From positions 1 to 64,000 of the forward strand of contig CACZAK010000008.1 in the NCBI GenBank assembly GCA_902779075.1: 64,000 nucleotides of DNA, read 5' to 3'. The translations under genes and the position numbers were made by a program. The notes below the pieces were generated by a model. It searched no databases. It had not been told where the DNA came from and saw nothing but the letters and a program-made list of their open reading frames with translations. This stretch comes from an uncultured bacterium (GTDB taxonomy: Bacteria; Verrucomicrobiota; Kiritimatiellia; RFP12; UBA1067). Positions 30,856-41,157 of the stretch are shown in pieces (position 1 is the stretch's first letter; each line of letters opens with the position of its first letter).

Positions 30856-31992
30856 TCAGCACACCGCCTTCTTCAAGAGGTTGAAAAGATAGCCGCGCTC
30901 TGCTACCGGCATGGAATCGAAGCCGTCGATCTGCGCGCGCATCTCGGCCACGCCCGCGTCAAACGCTGCGCGCTCCTCGCTCGCGTCATCCGGCGCGAAC
31001 GGGTATATCTTCTCGTCGATCCAACGGCGGAGGCGTTCCTGCACGGCCTCTTCCGTCCGCCGGTGGAAATGCTCCTTCAGAATCGCGCGCGTCGCATCCA
31101 GCCACGCTCGCACCTCGGGATGGAGCTCGTCCATCACGAGCGCGTTCTCCGCCGCGAGCTCGCTAAAGCGCGCACCCACGAGATAGGCAGTGTAGCTGAA
31201 CGGCTGGCCCGACCGCACGCCGGATGGACGTTCGTAGAGCGTGAAGCCGTCGCGTCCGCAGAACACGATGCGCCCCTTGCCCGCGAACTTCTTGCGCCAC
31301 TCGATCACCTCGAGCCTCGCCTCCATTCCCGAGTCGAGGCTGATCCTGTAGTCAGTCTCGCCCTTCTGCACGATGATCGGCGAAACGGGCAGACCGCAGA
31401 AATACACCGACACGCCCGGATACGCCTTGAGGTAGAGGGCAAACTTCACCGCAAGCGTCTGCACCACCAGCTCGGGTCGCGCAAGCGACTCCACCGTTGC
31501 GCGTACGCCCGTCACGTACACCTCGGTGCCCGTTGCCGGACCCGGTGTGGCCGCCTGCGCGAGATGGAAAACGCCCGGGTCGTTCGCGTCGCCAGCGAGA
31601 GTATAGGAGAGCAGCGCGTCTCCGGCCTTCATCGTGGTGCGCCACTCGACGTGCGTACCAAGCGCGAAAGCCTTGAAGCGTCCGCGCCCGTGCCGACCGT
31701 GGAGACGACGCTGGTAGGGCGGGCGCCCCGCGCCCGCCGCCTGCAATTTCCAGCTACCGCCGAGGGAGCCGAACGTCTCCTCGCTGCGGAGGATGTCGAT
31801 GCCCGTGCCGTCATCCGACACGCGCACCGCGTCTATGCCGCCCAGCGCGTTCTGCACAAGGTCCACCCGCACCTCGCGCGCGTCCGCGTCGAGTGCGTTC
31901 CACACGAGTTCCTCGACCGCTGAGAGCGGTGTCGCTCGCGCGAGCGAGGCTATGTGATCGGCCTTGGCCTGTACGTAGATGTCTCTCGTCAT
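30856..31992 (-). CDS. GHKL-type ATP-binding protein (HSP90/MutL-like ATPase fold)
   Basis: The 378-residue protein shows the Bergerat fold: the N-box AVEELVWNALDADA near residue 26, DDGTGI (about 71-76), GSLGGSWK, and GRHGRGRFKAFALG as the ATP lid. The rest has no recognised domain. Such stand-alone GHKL ATPases occur in restriction, defence and DNA-repair settings, but the function here is open. ATG 31992 overlaps the xseB stop (ATGA), so translation is coupled. A ten-residue insert, AAGAGRPPYQ, between the last two motifs is encoded by a palindromic repeat. Confidence 0.8.
   Translation of the reverse strand: MTRDIYVQAKADHIASLARATPLSAVEELVWNALDADAREVRVDLVQNALGGIDAVRVSDDGTGIDILRSEETFGSLGGSWKLQAAGAGRPPYQRRLHGRHGRGRFKAFALGTHVEWRTTMKAGDALLSYTLAGDANDPGVFHLAQAATPGPATGTEVYVTGVRATVESLARPELVVQTLAVKFALYLKAYPGVSVYFCGLPVSPIIVQKGETDYRISLDSGMEARLEVIEWRKKFAGKGRIVFCGRDGFTLYERPSGVRSGQPFSYTAYLVGARFSELAAENALVMDELHPEVRAWLDATRAILKEHFHRRTEEAVQERLRRWIDEKIYPFAPDDASEERAAFDAGVAEMRAQIDGFDSMPVAERGYLFNLLKKAVC
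31718..31738. repeat. GGTAGG-type palindrome inside the GHKL ATPase gene
   Basis: GGCGGGCGC-CCC-GCGCCCGCC is a perfect 9-bp stem with a CCC loop, preceded by GGTAG. The hairpin at 39882-39902 has the same layout and loop with G-C pairs swapped for C-G. It encodes an in-frame insert between conserved GHKL motifs. Confidence 0.75.
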
Positions 31993-32222
31993 AAGATGTT
32001 CATCGGCTCCACGGCGGGGGGAACGGCGGACGTAACCTTCTCGATGCGCTGGCGGATGCCCTCCAGCTGCCGCGTGCATTCGGCCACGAGCGCGCGTCCC
32101 TCCTCGAAACGCTTCATCATGTCGTCAAGAGGCAGGGTACCGCCCTCCATCTCGGAGACAATCCGCTCCAGCCGCGCGAGCGACTGCTCGAACGTGGTCT
32201 CTTTTTTCTGCTCTTCACTCAT
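31989..32222 (-). CDS. xseB: exodeoxyribonuclease VII small subunit
   Basis: The 77-residue protein matches XseB over its whole length: FEQSLARLERIVSEMEGGTLPLDDMMKRFEEGRALVAEC is the diagnostic helical hairpin, trimmed here to its key parts FEQSLARLE, GGTLPL and FEEG. With XseA it forms exonuclease VII, which degrades single-stranded DNA. No xseA is in the window. GGGAGGAT lies 6 nt upstream of the ATG. Confidence 0.92.
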   Translation of the reverse strand: MSEEQKKETTFEQSLARLERIVSEMEGGTLPLDDMMKRFEEGRALVAECTRQLEGIRQRIEKVTSAVPPAVEPMNIL

Positions 32223-32244
32223 CTGCTATCCTCCCGGGGCAGAT

Positions 32245-32253
32245 ATTATACCA
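32245..32253 (-). promoter_or_regulatory. extended -10 promoter of xseB
   Basis: TGGTATAAT on the minus strand, 22 nt upstream of the xseB start codon and just after the purL stop. No good -35 box is visible; the TG extension could compensate. Confidence 0.6.
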
Positions 32254-32262
32254 CAAACTGCC

Positions 32263-35200
32263 TCATCCTTGGGAAACTGCAAAGTTATAAGCGTTACGGA
32301 ACATGCGCATCCAGGGACCGGCCTCACTGGTGAACACGCCCGGATTGTAGCTGAGCTGCGCGGCGCGGAAGCCGCGCTCCGGGTGCGGCATCATGATCGT
32401 CGCACGGCCGTCGCGCGTCGTGAACGACGTGAGACCGCCCGCCGAGCCATTCGGGTTCCAGGGGTAGCGCTCGGTCGGGTTGCCGCGACCGTCGACGTAG
32501 CGAAGCGCTGCCTTCGCCTTCGCGGTATCGACGCCCGCAGGGAACACCACGCGGCCTTCACCGTGCGCAACGGCGATCGGGATGCGGCTGCCTGCCATGC
32601 CCTTGAAGAAGATCGACGGCGAGTCGAGCACCTCGAGCGTGCAGTAGCGCGCCTCGAACTGCTCGGAGATGTTGCGCTTGAACTCCGGCCACGCTTCCGC
32701 GCCGGGAATGATGTCCTTGAGCTGCGAAAGCATCTGGCAACCGTTACACACGCCGAGCGAGAAGGTATCCTTCCGGTGGAAGAACTTCTTGAACATCGCC
32801 TTGAGCTTCCGGTTGAAGAGGATCGACCGCGCCCAGCCGCTGCCCGCGCCCAGCACGTCGCCGTAGCTGAAGCCGCCGCACGCGACGAGGCCCTGGAAAT
32901 CGGCGAGGTCCACGCGGCCGGCAAGAAGATCGGTCATGTGCACGTCCACGCTCTCGAAGCCCGCAAGCGCAAACGCCGCCGCCATCTCGATGTGGCCGTT
33001 CACGCCCTGCTCGCGCAGGATGGCCATGCGGGGCTTTCCGGACTTTCCGGATTTTCCGGATTTTCCGGATACTCCGGCATCCGGCTCGTAAGTGAGCTTG
33101 AAGGTGAGCCCGGGATCGGCCTCGTCGAGGCCGTTGTCGTATTCCTCCTTCGCCGAGGCGGGATTGTCGCGGAGCGCCTGCATGCGGTAGGTCGTCTCGC
33201 TCCACGCGCGACGGATGGAGGTGATATCCGTCGCGAGAACGCGACGGCACCCGACGTGGATCGTGAAAGCGCGATCGCCCGTAGGCGCACCGATCACATG
33301 CACGCAGTCGCCAAGGCGCGCGCGGCGGAAGATGGCCAGCACTTCATTGAGCTTTTCATCAGCTACCTGCAGCACCACACCCGGTTCCTCGGAGAAGAGA
33401 ACAGCCAGCGGATCGAGCGGATTTTCGGCGGCATCCGCATCAGGAAGCGTCACGTCGATGCCATGGCCGCCGGTGATCGCCATCTCGGCGAGCGTCACGG
33501 CGAGGCCGCCGTCCGAGCGGTCGTGGTAGGCGAGCGCAAGACCGCCCTTCACGATCTTCTGCATCGCGTTGAAGAAGGCTTTTAAAGGCTTAGCATCGGC
33601 ATCCGCGTTTTCGTCGCCAAGCTGGTTGTACACCTGCGCAAGGCAGCTGCCGCCAAGGCGGTACTTCGCCTGACCTAGATCGATGTAAATGAGCTGCGAT
33701 GCACCCTTCTTCAGATCGGGCGTCAAGGTGCGCTGCACGTTCTCGACGGGCGAGAAGCTGGAGACGACGAGCGAGAGCGGCGCTACCTGCTTGTGCGCGA
33801 GGCCCTTCGAGTCGGTCCACGTGGTGTGCATGGAGCAGCTGTCCTTGCCCACGGGAATCGAGATGCCGAGCGTAGGACAGAACTCCATGCCCACGGCCTT
33901 CACCGTGTCGAAGAGATTGGCATCCTCGCCCGGTTCGCCGCACGGGGCCATCCAGTTCGCGGAAAGGCGCACGTTGTGGATGTCGCCGCAGTCCGCCGCC
34001 GCGAGGTTCGTGAGCGCCTCGGCGATTGCAAGGCGGCCCGAAGCCGGCGCGTCGATGAGCGCCACGGGCGAGCGCTCGCCCGTCGCCATGGCCTGACCGT
34101 GGAGCGTCTTGTAGCCCATCGACGTCACCGCGCAGTCCGCGGCAGGCAGCTGGTAGGGGCCCACCATCTGGTCGCGCGCCACGAGACCCGTCACGGATCG
34201 GTCGGTGATCGTGACGAGGAACGTCTTGTCGGCAATCGTGGGCAGGTGCAAGAGACGGAAGAACGCATCCTGCGGCTGCACGCCGGCGAGCTTCAACGGC
34301 TCGTGCGCACGCGCGACGTGCGTGACGTCGCGCACCATGCGCGGCGGCTTGCCGAGCAGGACCTTGATGTCCATGTCGATCGGACGGTCGTGGAAGTATT
34401 CATCCTCAAGGATGAGGCGTCCGTCGCCCGTCGCCTCGCCGATGAACGCCACGGGACAGCGCTCGCGGGCGCACAGTTCCTCGAACCACGCGCGCGCCTC
34501 GCGCTTCAGCGCAAGCACGTAGCGCTCCTGGGCCTCACAGCACCAGATCTCCATCGGATTCATGGAGGGCTCTTCGTTGTGGACCGTGCGGAGCGAAAAC
34601 TTTCCGCCCGTCGCCTCCACGAGTTCGGGACAGCCGTTCGAAAGACCGCCCGCGCCGATGTCGTGGATGGAGAGGACGGGGTTCTTCCGCCCCATCGACG
34701 CACAGGCGTTGATCACGCCCTGACAACGACGCTGCATTTCCGCGTTGCCGCGCTGGACGCTGTTGAAGTCGAGCGCCTCGTCGTTCGTGCCGGTCATCAT
34801 CGAGCTCGCCGCACCGCCGCCGAGGCCGATGCGCATGGCAGGGCCACCGATCTGCACGATGTACGCGCCGGTCCTGACCGGCTTCTTCTCCACCTGGTCG
34901 CGGATGATCACGCCGTGTCCGCCCGCGAGCATGATGGGCTTGTGGTAGCCGCGATACAACCCGGCGGCCACGCCCTCGTACGTGCGGAAGAAACCCGTGA
35001 GCTGCGGACGCCCGAACTCGTTGCCGAACGCCGCGCCGCCGATCGGCCCCTCGGTCATGATCGCGAGCGGCGTGGCGAGACGCTTCGGGAACTCCGCGTA
35101 CTCGCGCTCCCACGGCTGCGGATAGCCGGGGATGTGCAGGTCGCTCACCATGAAGCCGCAGATGCCCGCGTTCGAGCGCGAGCCGCTGCCCGTCGCCGCC

Positions 35201-36276
35201 TCATCACGGATTTCGCCGCCCACGCCCGTGGCCGCGCCCGGGTAGGGCGAAATCGCCGTCGGGTGGTTGTGAGTTTCGACCTTCATCAGCTGGTCGAGCT
35301 GGAGCTTGCGGAAGCGGTAGGTATGGTCGCTAGAGGATCTAGCGGGGCTAGAAGTTCTAGAGGATCTAGAAATTCTAGAATCGCTAGAAGTAGCACCCAC
35401 CGGACCAAAGACCTCCGTCTCAAAGCCTTCCACCACGGATGAGTTATCCTTGTAGGCGACGAGCGTGCCCTTGCCGTTCTTCTTGTGGGTGTTCTTGATC
35501 ATCCCGAAGAGGGAGTCTTTCTGCTTCTTCCCGTCGATGATGAACTGGGCGCCGAAGATCTTGTGGCGGCAGTGTTCGGAGTTCACCTGACCGAACATCA
35601 CGAGTTCCGTGTCCGTGGGGTTGCGCCCCGCGGCCTTGAAGGAATCGGCGAGGTACTGCATCTCGGGCTCGCTGATCGCGAGACCGAGCGAAACATTCGC
35701 CTCGCGGATCGCCTCCACGCCGCGTCCGAGCACGTCGAACGTGACGCCGGGCTTCGGTGGCGGACAGTCAAAGAGGTCGTCGAGGTCCGTGTACACGCCC
35801 TCGGTCATGCGGTCGTAAAGTGCTGCAATCGCCTTGTTGTTCTGAAGCGGCGAGAGCGCCGCTTCCCCGAGGGGCTGCTGATTCGGGGAAGCGGCACTCT
35901 TGCCGCTTCCGTCAGAGGTAATACAATAACGGATGCCACGTTCAACGCGCGCTATGCCCTTCAAGCCGCAGTTGCGGAAGATATCGGTGGCCTTCGACGA
36001 CCACGGCGAAATCGTACCCTTGCGCGGCGTGACGTAGAACGACCCCCGTTCCCCATTCCCCGTTCCCCATTCCCCGCTCTCGGCATTCAGGAGCAGGGCC
36101 GCGCGGTCGAGCGTCTCGGCATCGGGGCCTTCGCCCTCCGGTTCGATCGCGTACACCCAGCGTGCGTCAATCGAAACATTCGCGAGCGCCGGGTCGGCGG
36201 CGGCGAGGGCGGCGCGCAGGGCGTCGAGGCGGAACGGCGAATACGCCGCGGATCCCATCATCAAAATTGGTTTCAT
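32263..36276 (-). CDS. purL: phosphoribosylformylglycinamidine synthase, single-chain
   Basis: The 1337-residue enzyme is the large single-chain type, joining an N-terminal domain, the FGAM synthase core and a C-terminal glutaminase. It converts FGAR to FGAM in purine synthesis. Visible are [67 protein letters not shown], and in the glutaminase LGVCNGCQM (nucleophilic Cys) and [11 protein letters not shown] 36276 has AAAGGAAAG upstream. Four separate low-complexity inserts, near residues 68-76, 123-145, 296-316 and 1065-1080, correspond to four different repeat families in the DNA. All fall in linkers relative to conserved motifs. Confidence 0.96.
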   Translation of the reverse strand: MKPILMMGSAAYSPFRLDALRAALAAADPALANVSIDARWVYAIEPEGEGPDAETLDRAALLLNAESGEWGTGNGERGSFYVTPRKGTISPWSSKATDIFRNCGLKGIARVERGIRYCITSDGSGKSAASPNQQPLGEAALSPLQNNKAIAALYDRMTEGVYTDLDDLFDCPPPKPGVTFDVLGRGVEAIREANVSLGLAISEPEMQYLADSFKAAGRNPTDTELVMFGQVNSEHCRHKIFGAQFIIDGKKQKDSLFGMIKNTHKKNGKGTLVAYKDNSSVVEGFETEVFGPVGATSSDSRISRSSRTSSPARSSSDHTYRFRKLQLDQLMKVETHNHPTAISPYPGAATGVGGEIRDEAATGSGSRSNAGICGFMVSDLHIPGYPQPWEREYAEFPKRLATPLAIMTEGPIGGAAFGNEFGRPQLTGFFRTYEGVAAGLYRGYHKPIMLAGGHGVIIRDQVEKKPVRTGAYIVQIGGPAMRIGLGGGAASSMMTGTNDEALDFNSVQRGNAEMQRRCQGVINACASMGRKNPVLSIHDIGAGGLSNGCPELVEATGGKFSLRTVHNEEPSMNPMEIWCCEAQERYVLALKREARAWFEELCARERCPVAFIGEATGDGRLILEDEYFHDRPIDMDIKVLLGKPPRMVRDVTHVARAHEPLKLAGVQPQDAFFRLLHLPTIADKTFLVTITDRSVTGLVARDQMVGPYQLPAADCAVTSMGYKTLHGQAMATGERSPVALIDAPASGRLAIAEALTNLAAADCGDIHNVRLSANWMAPCGEPGEDANLFDTVKAVGMEFCPTLGISIPVGKDSCSMHTTWTDSKGLAHKQVAPLSLVVSSFSPVENVQRTLTPDLKKGASQLIYIDLGQAKYRLGGSCLAQVYNQLGDENADADAKPLKAFFNAMQKIVKGGLALAYHDRSDGGLAVTLAEMAITGGHGIDVTLPDADAAENPLDPLAVLFSEEPGVVLQVADEKLNEVLAIFRRARLGDCVHVIGAPTGDRAFTIHVGCRRVLATDITSIRRAWSETTYRMQALRDNPASAKEEYDNGLDEADPGLTFKLTYEPDAGVSGKSGKSGKSGKPRMAILREQGVNGHIEMAAAFALAGFESVDVHMTDLLAGRVDLADFQGLVACGGFSYGDVLGAGSGWARSILFNRKLKAMFKKFFHRKDTFSLGVCNGCQMLSQLKDIIPGAEAWPEFKRNISEQFEARYCTLEVLDSPSIFFKGMAGSRIPIAVAHGEGRVVFPAGVDTAKAKAALRYVDGRGNPTERYPWNPNGSAGGLTSFTTRDGRATIMMPHPERGFRAAQLSYNPGVFTSEAGPWMRMFRNAYNFAVSQG
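33034..33083. repeat. TCCGGA array inside purL
   Basis: Four TCCGGA hexamers at 9-bp period, then degenerate TCCGGC and TCCGG. On the minus strand it reads [11 protein letters not shown], between the synthase and glutaminase domains. This is a different reading phase from the valS arrays, which give Asn-Pro-Asp/Glu. Confidence 0.85.
35329..35391. repeat. TCTAGA array inside purL
   Basis: Seven units of exactly 9 bp: hexamers GCTAGA or TCTAGA (one TCTAGC) with spacers gga, ggg, agt, gga, aat, atc, agt. It encodes the Ser/Arg stretch [16 protein letters not shown] just before the conserved LMKVETHNH segment. Confidence 0.88.
35844..35909. repeat. paired GAAGCGGC palindromes inside purL
   Basis: GAAGCGGCG-AGAG-CGCCGCTTC (35844-35865) and GAAGCGGCA-CTCT-TGCCGCTTC (35888-35909) are two perfect 9-bp stems. 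Between them TTCCCCGA and TCGGGGAA also pair. The two stems differ by a compensated pair (G-C versus A-T). They encode [19 protein letters not shown] in frame. A third relative is at 20495-20513. Confidence 0.85.
36048..36075. repeat. heptad array RTTCCCC inside purL
   Basis: Four tandem heptads alternating GTTCCCC and ATTCCCC. It encodes [11 protein letters not shown] in frame, immediately before the conserved [11 protein letters not shown]. Confidence 0.8.
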
Positions 36277-36309
36277 AGTTTCTTGCTTTCCTTTGAAAAT
36301 CGGGTTAAT

Positions 36310-36318
36310 ATTATACCA
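36310..36318 (-). promoter_or_regulatory. extended -10 promoter of purL
   Basis: TGGTATAAT on the minus strand, 33 nt upstream of the purL start codon. The following leader, AACCCGATTTTCAAAGG, matches the Gfo/Idh/MocA leader at one position less than identity. No clear -35 box. Confidence 0.65.
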
Positions 36319-36326
36319 TAAAACAC

Positions 36327-39194
36327 TCACAGGAATCGACCCGTAATCGAGGCCGAATTGGCGCGGATTTCCTCGGGCGTGCCTTCCGCCACGAGCGTGC
36401 CGCCCGCGTCGCCGCCGCCGGGACCGAGGTCGATGATCCAGTCCGCACAGCGCATCACGTCCACGTTGTGCTCGATTACGACCACGGTGTTGCCGCTTTC
36501 GCGCAGTTTGAGCAGAAGCGCCATCAGTTTTGCTACGTCATCAAAGTGGAGACCGGTCGTCGGTTCGTCGAGGAGGTAGAGCGTGCGGCCCGTCGAGCGG
36601 CGCGAAAGCTCCGTCGCGAGCTTGATGCGCTGCGCCTCGCCGCCGGAGAGCGTAGTGGCGGGCTGCCCGAGGCCGATATAGCCAAGACCCACGTCAACAA
36701 GGGTTTTTAGTTTCGCCGCGAGACGCGGCACCTTCGCGAAGAATTCATACGCTTCCGCCACCGTCATGTCGAGGACGTCGGAGATCGTCTTGCCGCCGTA
36801 CTTCACTTCAAGCGTCTCCTTATTGAAGCGGCGCCCGTTGCACTGCTCGCACGTGACGTACACATCGGGCAGGAAGCTCATCTCGAGCTTCCGCACACCG
36901 TCGCCGCCACACGTCTCGCAGCGTCCGCCCTTCACGTTGAAGCTGAAGCGACCGGCCGTGTAGCCGCGCGCCTTCGCGCCCTCGGTCTTCGCGAACAGCT
37001 CGCGGATGTCGCTGAAGAAACCCACGTATGTCGCCGGGTTCGAGCGCGGGGTGCGTCCTATCGGCGACTGGTCGATTTCGATCACCTTGTCGATGTGCTC
37101 CACGCCGGTGAGCTTGCGGAACTTGCCCGGCACGGCCTTCGCGTGGTAGAAACGGCGCATCAGCTCGCGCTTCAAGGTTTCGTCGATGAGCGAGGACTTT
37201 CCGCTCCCCGAGACGCCGGTCACCACGGTAAACGTGCCGAGCGGAATCTTCGCCGTGATGTTTTTGAGATTATGGTGCGTGCAACCGGAGATGGTGAGGT
37301 AGTGGCCGAACGCAGTTCGGCCATCAAATCTCGCGGAGCAACGGGAGGGCCGCGCTCCGTCGCGGCCGGATTCGATCCGCCGCTTCCCCGTGAGATAGTC
37401 GGCGGTCAAAGTGCCGGCCTTCAGCAATCCCTTGAAATCGCCCTGGTACATCACGCGGCCGCCTTCGCGGCCTGCACCGGGGCCAAGATCCACGATATAA
37501 TCGGCCGTGCGCATCATCTCCGCGTCATGCTCCACCACCACCACGGTGTTGCCACGGTCGCGAAGCTCCTTAAGAGTGGCGATCAGGCGAGTGTTGTCGC
37601 GGGGATGAAGGCCGATGGTCGGTTCGTCGAGCACGTACAAGACGCCAGTGAGTCCGCTCCCGATCTGCGAGGCGAGGCGGATGCGCTGCATTTCGCCGCC
37701 GGATAGCGAGCCGCTTGAACGGTCGAGTGTAAGGTAGTCGAGGCCAACGTCGTTGAGGAAGCCAAGGCGTTTAACGATTTCCTTAAGTACGTCCTTCACA
37801 GTTGAAAAGTTTTCCCTAGATTCGCCAGAACCGCTAGATTTCTCTAGTAGCCCCTGGAAGAAGCCAAGGGCCTCTTTCACGGGAAGTGCCATCACATCCA
37901 CGATACTCTTGCCCGCCACGGTGACAGCGCGCGACTCGGGTTTGAGGCGCGAGCCGTGGCAGGAGGGACAGGGGCGGTCGCTCTGGTACGACTCGAACTT
38001 CTCGCGCCGCTCGTCGCTTTCCGCCTGCTCCATCATGCGCTGGAGCGTGGCCATCACGCCCTCGAAGGGTTTGTCGTTCGAGCGCCAGGGAAGGATGAGA
38101 TCGTCGTCGAAACCGTGCAACAGCTTGTGCCGGAAATCGGCGGGCAGATCCTCCCACGGCGTTTCCAACTTTACCTTATACTGCTTCGCAATCCGCGATA
38201 GGATTTCGTTGTAGTACATTATCGCCATGTGGCCGGCCCGACGCCACGGATGGATGCACTCGCGGAGGGGGAGTGTCTTGTCGGGGATCACGAGGTCTTC
38301 GTCGAAGTAGAAGATAGAGCCGAGGCCACCACACGTGGGGCACGCCCCAAACGGCGAGTTGAAGGAGAAGTTGCGCGGCTTAAGCTCGTCGAAGGAGATG
38401 CCGCAGTCGGGACAGGCGTTCTTCTCGGAGAACACAAATGCGGGAGGGTCGCGCTTGTCGCGACCTTCGTCAACGCGCTCCACCACGATGATGCCATTGC
38501 CTGTCTTGAGACCGAGCTCCACTGAGTCGGTGAGGCGCGTAGTGAATGCCGGATCGGCGGAGAAGGGGATCACGAGCCGGTCCACCACCACGTCGATGGA
38601 GTGGTTCTTCTTCTTGTCGAGGGAAGGCACTTCCTCAAGGGCGTACGTCGTGCCGTCCACGCGCACGCGGGCGAAGCCCGCGCGCTTGATCTCGGCGAGG
38701 GTTTCTTCGTGGCGGCCCTTGCGTCCCTTAACTGCCGGAGCGTAAATGATCAGCTTCGCGCCGGCCGGATACTTGAGGATGGTCTCCACTATCTCTTCCG
38801 CGCTCTGACGACGCACCGGTTTTCCGCATTTCGGACAATGCGCCACGCCCACATTGCCGTAGAGTAGGCGAAGGTAGTCGTGAATCTCCGTGACAGTGGC
38901 CACAATCGAGCGCGGGTTGCCGCCGGAGGTTCTCTGCTCGATGGCAATGGCGGGCGAAAGCCCCTCGATGCGCTCCACGTCCGGCTTCTGCATCTGGTCA
39001 AGAAACTGACGCGCGTAGGCGCTCAGCGATTCCACGTAGCGGCGCTGTCCCTCGGCGTAGAGCGTGTCGAACGCGAGCGACGACTTCCCGCTTCCGGAAA
39101 GCCCGGTCACTACGGTAAGGGAGTTGCGCGGGATGCGCACGTCAACGTCACGCAGGTTATGGACCTTCGCCCCTTCAATGATGATATCGGCCAT
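36327..39194 (-). CDS. uvrA: excinuclease ABC subunit A
   Basis: The 955-residue DNA damage sensor of nucleotide excision repair has two ABC ATPase modules. Walker A motifs are GLSGSGKSS (about 31-39) and GVSGSGKSS (about 660); signature motifs are [13 protein letters not shown] and [13 protein letters not shown]. Zinc-binding pairs include [30 protein letters not shown] and CETCGG...CEQC. TAGGAGATTGAA ahead of the ATG supports the start and overlaps the upstream gene's end by design of a 9-nt gap. Three hairpin elements and one TCTAGA-like array are embedded in frame, at spots where UvrA proteins have variable linkers. Confidence 0.96.
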   Translation of the reverse strand: MADIIIEGAKVHNLRDVDVRIPRNSLTVVTGLSGSGKSSLAFDTLYAEGQRRYVESLSAYARQFLDQMQKPDVERIEGLSPAIAIEQRTSGGNPRSIVATVTEIHDYLRLLYGNVGVAHCPKCGKPVRRQSAEEIVETILKYPAGAKLIIYAPAVKGRKGRHEETLAEIKRAGFARVRVDGTTYALEEVPSLDKKKNHSIDVVVDRLVIPFSADPAFTTRLTDSVELGLKTGNGIIVVERVDEGRDKRDPPAFVFSEKNACPDCGISFDELKPRNFSFNSPFGACPTCGGLGSIFYFDEDLVIPDKTLPLRECIHPWRRAGHMAIMYYNEILSRIAKQYKVKLETPWEDLPADFRHKLLHGFDDDLILPWRSNDKPFEGVMATLQRMMEQAESDERREKFESYQSDRPCPSCHGSRLKPESRAVTVAGKSIVDVMALPVKEALGFFQGLLEKSSGSGESRENFSTVKDVLKEIVKRLGFLNDVGLDYLTLDRSSGSLSGGEMQRIRLASQIGSGLTGVLYVLDEPTIGLHPRDNTRLIATLKELRDRGNTVVVVEHDAEMMRTADYIVDLGPGAGREGGRVMYQGDFKGLLKAGTLTADYLTGKRRIESGRDGARPSRCSARFDGRTAFGHYLTISGCTHHNLKNITAKIPLGTFTVVTGVSGSGKSSLIDETLKRELMRRFYHAKAVPGKFRKLTGVEHIDKVIEIDQSPIGRTPRSNPATYVGFFSDIRELFAKTEGAKARGYTAGRFSFNVKGGRCETCGGDGVRKLEMSFLPDVYVTCEQCNGRRFNKETLEVKYGGKTISDVLDMTVAEAYEFFAKVPRLAAKLKTLVDVGLGYIGLGQPATTLSGGEAQRIKLATELSRRSTGRTLYLLDEPTTGLHFDDVAKLMALLLKLRESGNTVVVIEHNVDVMRCADWIIDLGPGGGDAGGTLVAEGTPEEIRANSASITGRFL
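37303..37323. repeat. GGCCGAAC palindrome inside uvrA
   Basis: TGGCCGAAC-GCA-GTTCGGCCA, a perfect 9-bp stem with a 3-nt loop, followed by TC. The kdsD copy at 52565-52583 has the same loop and a compensated pair change. Encodes DGRTAFGHY in frame. Confidence 0.85.
37348..37367. repeat. GGYCGCG palindrome inside uvrA (copy 1)
   Basis: GGCCGCG-CTCCGT-CGCGGCC, 7-bp perfect stem, preceded by CGGGAG. It lies 25 bp from the GGCCGAAC hairpin; together they make the insert [20 protein letters not shown] before the second ATPase half. Confidence 0.85.
37815..37847. repeat. degenerate TCTAGA array inside uvrA
   Basis: CCTAGA, GCCAGA, GCTAGA and a shifted CTCTAG at about 9-bp period. Encodes [12 protein letters not shown] in frame in the linker before the first signature motif. 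Confidence 0.65.
38447..38465. repeat. GGYCGCG palindrome inside uvrA (copy 2)
   Basis: GGTCGCG-CTTGT-CGCGACC, perfect 7-bp stem preceded by CGGGAG. Differs from copy 1 by a paired T-A for C-G change. Encodes [10 protein letters not shown] in frame ahead of a zinc-binding cysteine pair. Confidence 0.85.
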
Positions 39195-39203
39195 TTCAAT
39201 CTC

Positions 39204-41111
39204 CTACCAAAATAACATGCCGCGCGGTGAATATTCGAGTACCGACAGGACCTCCCGCGCCCGCCTGGCTAGGTCTTCGCGCCCCGAGCTATCCCGCACC
39301 CATTCAAACAGCTTCCGCGCCTCCGCGCGACGCCCGCCGTTGTGCTGCGCGAAGGCCAGCTTGAGGATGGCATCGGCGGAAGAGTAGTGCCGGCCGGGTG
39401 CCTGGATCGAGAGCAGGAGGTGTAACGCCGCCGAATGCCAGTCGCGTACCACCAGCTCGGCCGTGCCGAGCGCCTCCAGAGCCTGTCCACGCGCATCGCG
39501 CGAGGAGTCGGAAGCCACGGCAGCGCACACGTTCGTGATCTCACCCCAGTCCTCCGCGCGCCCACGCCGCATGAGCGCGTAGGCAAGCTTGCCGTCCGTC
39601 GCGTCGCGTGCGAGTACCGCACGGCTCCTCCTCAGCATGTCGATGCCTTCGTCGAGCTCGCCCGCCGCGCACTTGGTCTCGCCGACATGCGCGAGCGCAC
39701 GCCAGTTGTCCGGATCGACCGCAAGCGTGCGCGTAAACGCCGTCATGTCCGTGCGATAACTCGCCACGACTGGATAGGCGACCGCGAAGAAAACCGCCAC
39801 GACCACAGTAAGCCCCACAACAGGCAAGATGCCCGTAGTCCCAGTGGTAGGGCCGCCTCGCCGAGGCGGCCGCACCGGTAGGGCGCGCGCCCCGCGCGCG
39901 CCGTACAACAAAACCCCCGCAATCGGCAGAGCCATCGCGGGCAAGTAGAGGAAACGGTCTGCACGCGCGTGCTCGCCGAAACTGCCAAAGATGCCGAGCG
40001 TAGGTGCGAGCGCGGCGAAGAACCAGAGAATCACAGCACCCATGCAAAAAAGCCCAGCGCAATCGGATGCCCTATCCTGTTCCGCCCGCCGCCTAATACG
40101 GCGGCACCACCACCACGCACCCGCCACAAGCACGGCCAGCACACCCAGGCCGAGCAAACCCTGCACCGGCCACCCTCCCGGTACGGCGCGATAATCAAGA
40201 TGGATACCTGCGGGGATGAACATCTGGAAAACGTACAACCCCACGGCGACTGCGGCATTTAGCAAACGCCATGGCAGCGATGCGCTGAAAAGCTCGCGCA
40301 CGGCATGGCCTTCTGGGTGGGTCTGCGAATATACCGCGAGCGCACCTGTTGCGGCGGCGAGGAGAAGGAAGAGTGTAAAGTGTAAAGTGTAAAATGTAAA
40401 GTGGTGATTGCCGGCCGTCGAATGTCGAATGTCGTCTGGTTGCCGGCTGTCGGCCGTCGAATGTCGAATTCCCTCCACTGCCAGCACGAGGAACGGGAAG
40501 CACATCGCCGTGGGCTTGCTCATGCAGGCAAGGATGAAACAGGCGTATGTGCCGACGAGGGCGGGAATCCAGCCCCATCCCTCGCTCCGCCGCGCACGAA
40601 GCCAGCAGAGCAGACCGCCGAGGATGAACGTGGCGCAGAGCAGTTCCTTCCGGCTTGCAATCCATGCCACCGCCTCGGCGCGTTGCGGGTGCAGCGCCCA
40701 GAATGCGGCAAGAAGGAATAAGATAATCTTTGCGACCTTTGCGTTCTTTGCGGCCAAAGAAACCAGCAGCCATAGCAGAAGCACCGCGTTCAGCGCGTGG
40801 ATCCCCACGTTCACGAGATGGTGCGCTCCCGCGCCGGGACCGAACAGCGTGATATCGCACATGTAGGAGATGTAGGTCGCCGGCATCCAGATACCGCCGT
40901 GACGCACGTTCGTGAACGCCTCGCGCACGTTCGCCCACGACAGTCCGTCCTTTACAAACTCGCAGCGGTACGTGTAGTCGTGGTCGTCAAGGCGCAGAAA
41001 CTCGAAGTCGCCCGTCTGGCGGAAAAGCGCCCAGACGAGCAACACCAGCAGAATGGATGCGGCCGCGACAAGCGCGGCCCTCCCGCTTTTTAAATGTTCA
41101 TAAATCTTCAT
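39204..41111 (-). CDS. polytopic membrane protein with C-terminal TPR-like repeats (TMTC/O-mannosyltransferase-like)
   Basis: The 635-residue protein has about 10 transmembrane helices (first at residues 14-32) and then a soluble helical C-terminal third with TPR character ([25 protein letters not shown]). The first loop carries [10 protein letters not shown], and [10 protein letters not shown] and [12 protein letters not shown] follow, the arrangement of TMTC-like or PMT-related proteins that transfer sugars from lipid donors to secreted proteins. Function is inferred. There is no Shine-Dalgarno sequence before the ATG. Repeat-derived peptides occur at residues 8-16 (KSGRAALVA), about 214-247 and about 403-428, the last including [11 protein letters not shown]. 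Confidence 0.8.
   Translation of the reverse strand: MKIYEHLKSGRAALVAAASILLVLLVWALFRQTGDFEFLRLDDHDYTYRCEFVKDGLSWANVREAFTNVRHGGIWMPATYISYMCDITLFGPGAGAHHLVNVGIHALNAVLLLWLLVSLAAKNAKVAKIILFLLAAFWALHPQRAEAVAWIASRKELLCATFILGGLLCWLRARRSEGWGWIPALVGTYACFILACMSKPTAMCFPFLVLAVEGIRHSTADSRQPDDIRHSTAGNHHFTFYTLHFTLFLLLAAATGALAVYSQTHPEGHAVRELFSASLPWRLLNAAVAVGLYVFQMFIPAGIHLDYRAVPGGWPVQGLLGLGVLAVLVAGAWWWCRRIRRRAEQDRASDCAGLFCMGAVILWFFAALAPTLGIFGSFGEHARADRFLYLPAMALPIAGVLLYGARGARALPVRPPRRGGPTTGTTGILPVVGLTVVVAVFFAVAYPVVASYRTDMTAFTRTLAVDPDNWRALAHVGETKCAAGELDEGIDMLRRSRAVLARDATDGKLAYALMRRGRAEDWGEITNVCAAVASDSSRDARGQALEALGTAELVVRDWHSAALHLLLSIQAPGRHYSSADAILKLAFAQHNGGRRAEARKLFEWVRDSSGREDLARRAREVLSVLEYSPRGMLFW
39851..39902. 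repeat. two GGTAGG-type palindromes inside the TMTC-like gene
   Basis: GGCCGCCTCG-C-CGAGGCGGCC (39851-39871, perfect 10-bp stem) and GGCGCGCGC-CCC-GCGCGCGCC (39882-39902, perfect 9-bp stem), each preceded by GGTAGG. Just before them is GGCAAGATGCC, which encodes GILP. All are in frame in a loop between membrane helices. Confidence 0.8.
40373..40469. repeat. composite heptad repeats inside the TMTC-like gene
   Basis: Four RTGTAAA heptads (40373-40400), then GTCGAAT pairs at 40417-40430 and 40456-40469 separated by a GCCGGCTGTCGG segment. The whole encodes about 32 in-frame residues ([20 protein letters not shown] and [12 protein letters not shown]) between two membrane helices. Confidence 0.8.
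41061..41079. repeat. GGYCGCG palindrome at the start of the TMTC-like gene
   Basis: GGCCGCG-ACAAG-CGCGGCC followed by CTCCCG. It encodes residues 8-16 (KSGRAALVA) just ahead of the first membrane helix. Confidence 0.8.
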
Positions 41112-41157
41112 TGTTCACAATTGCCATCAATGGGACATTTGCAAAATATCTTTTTGA

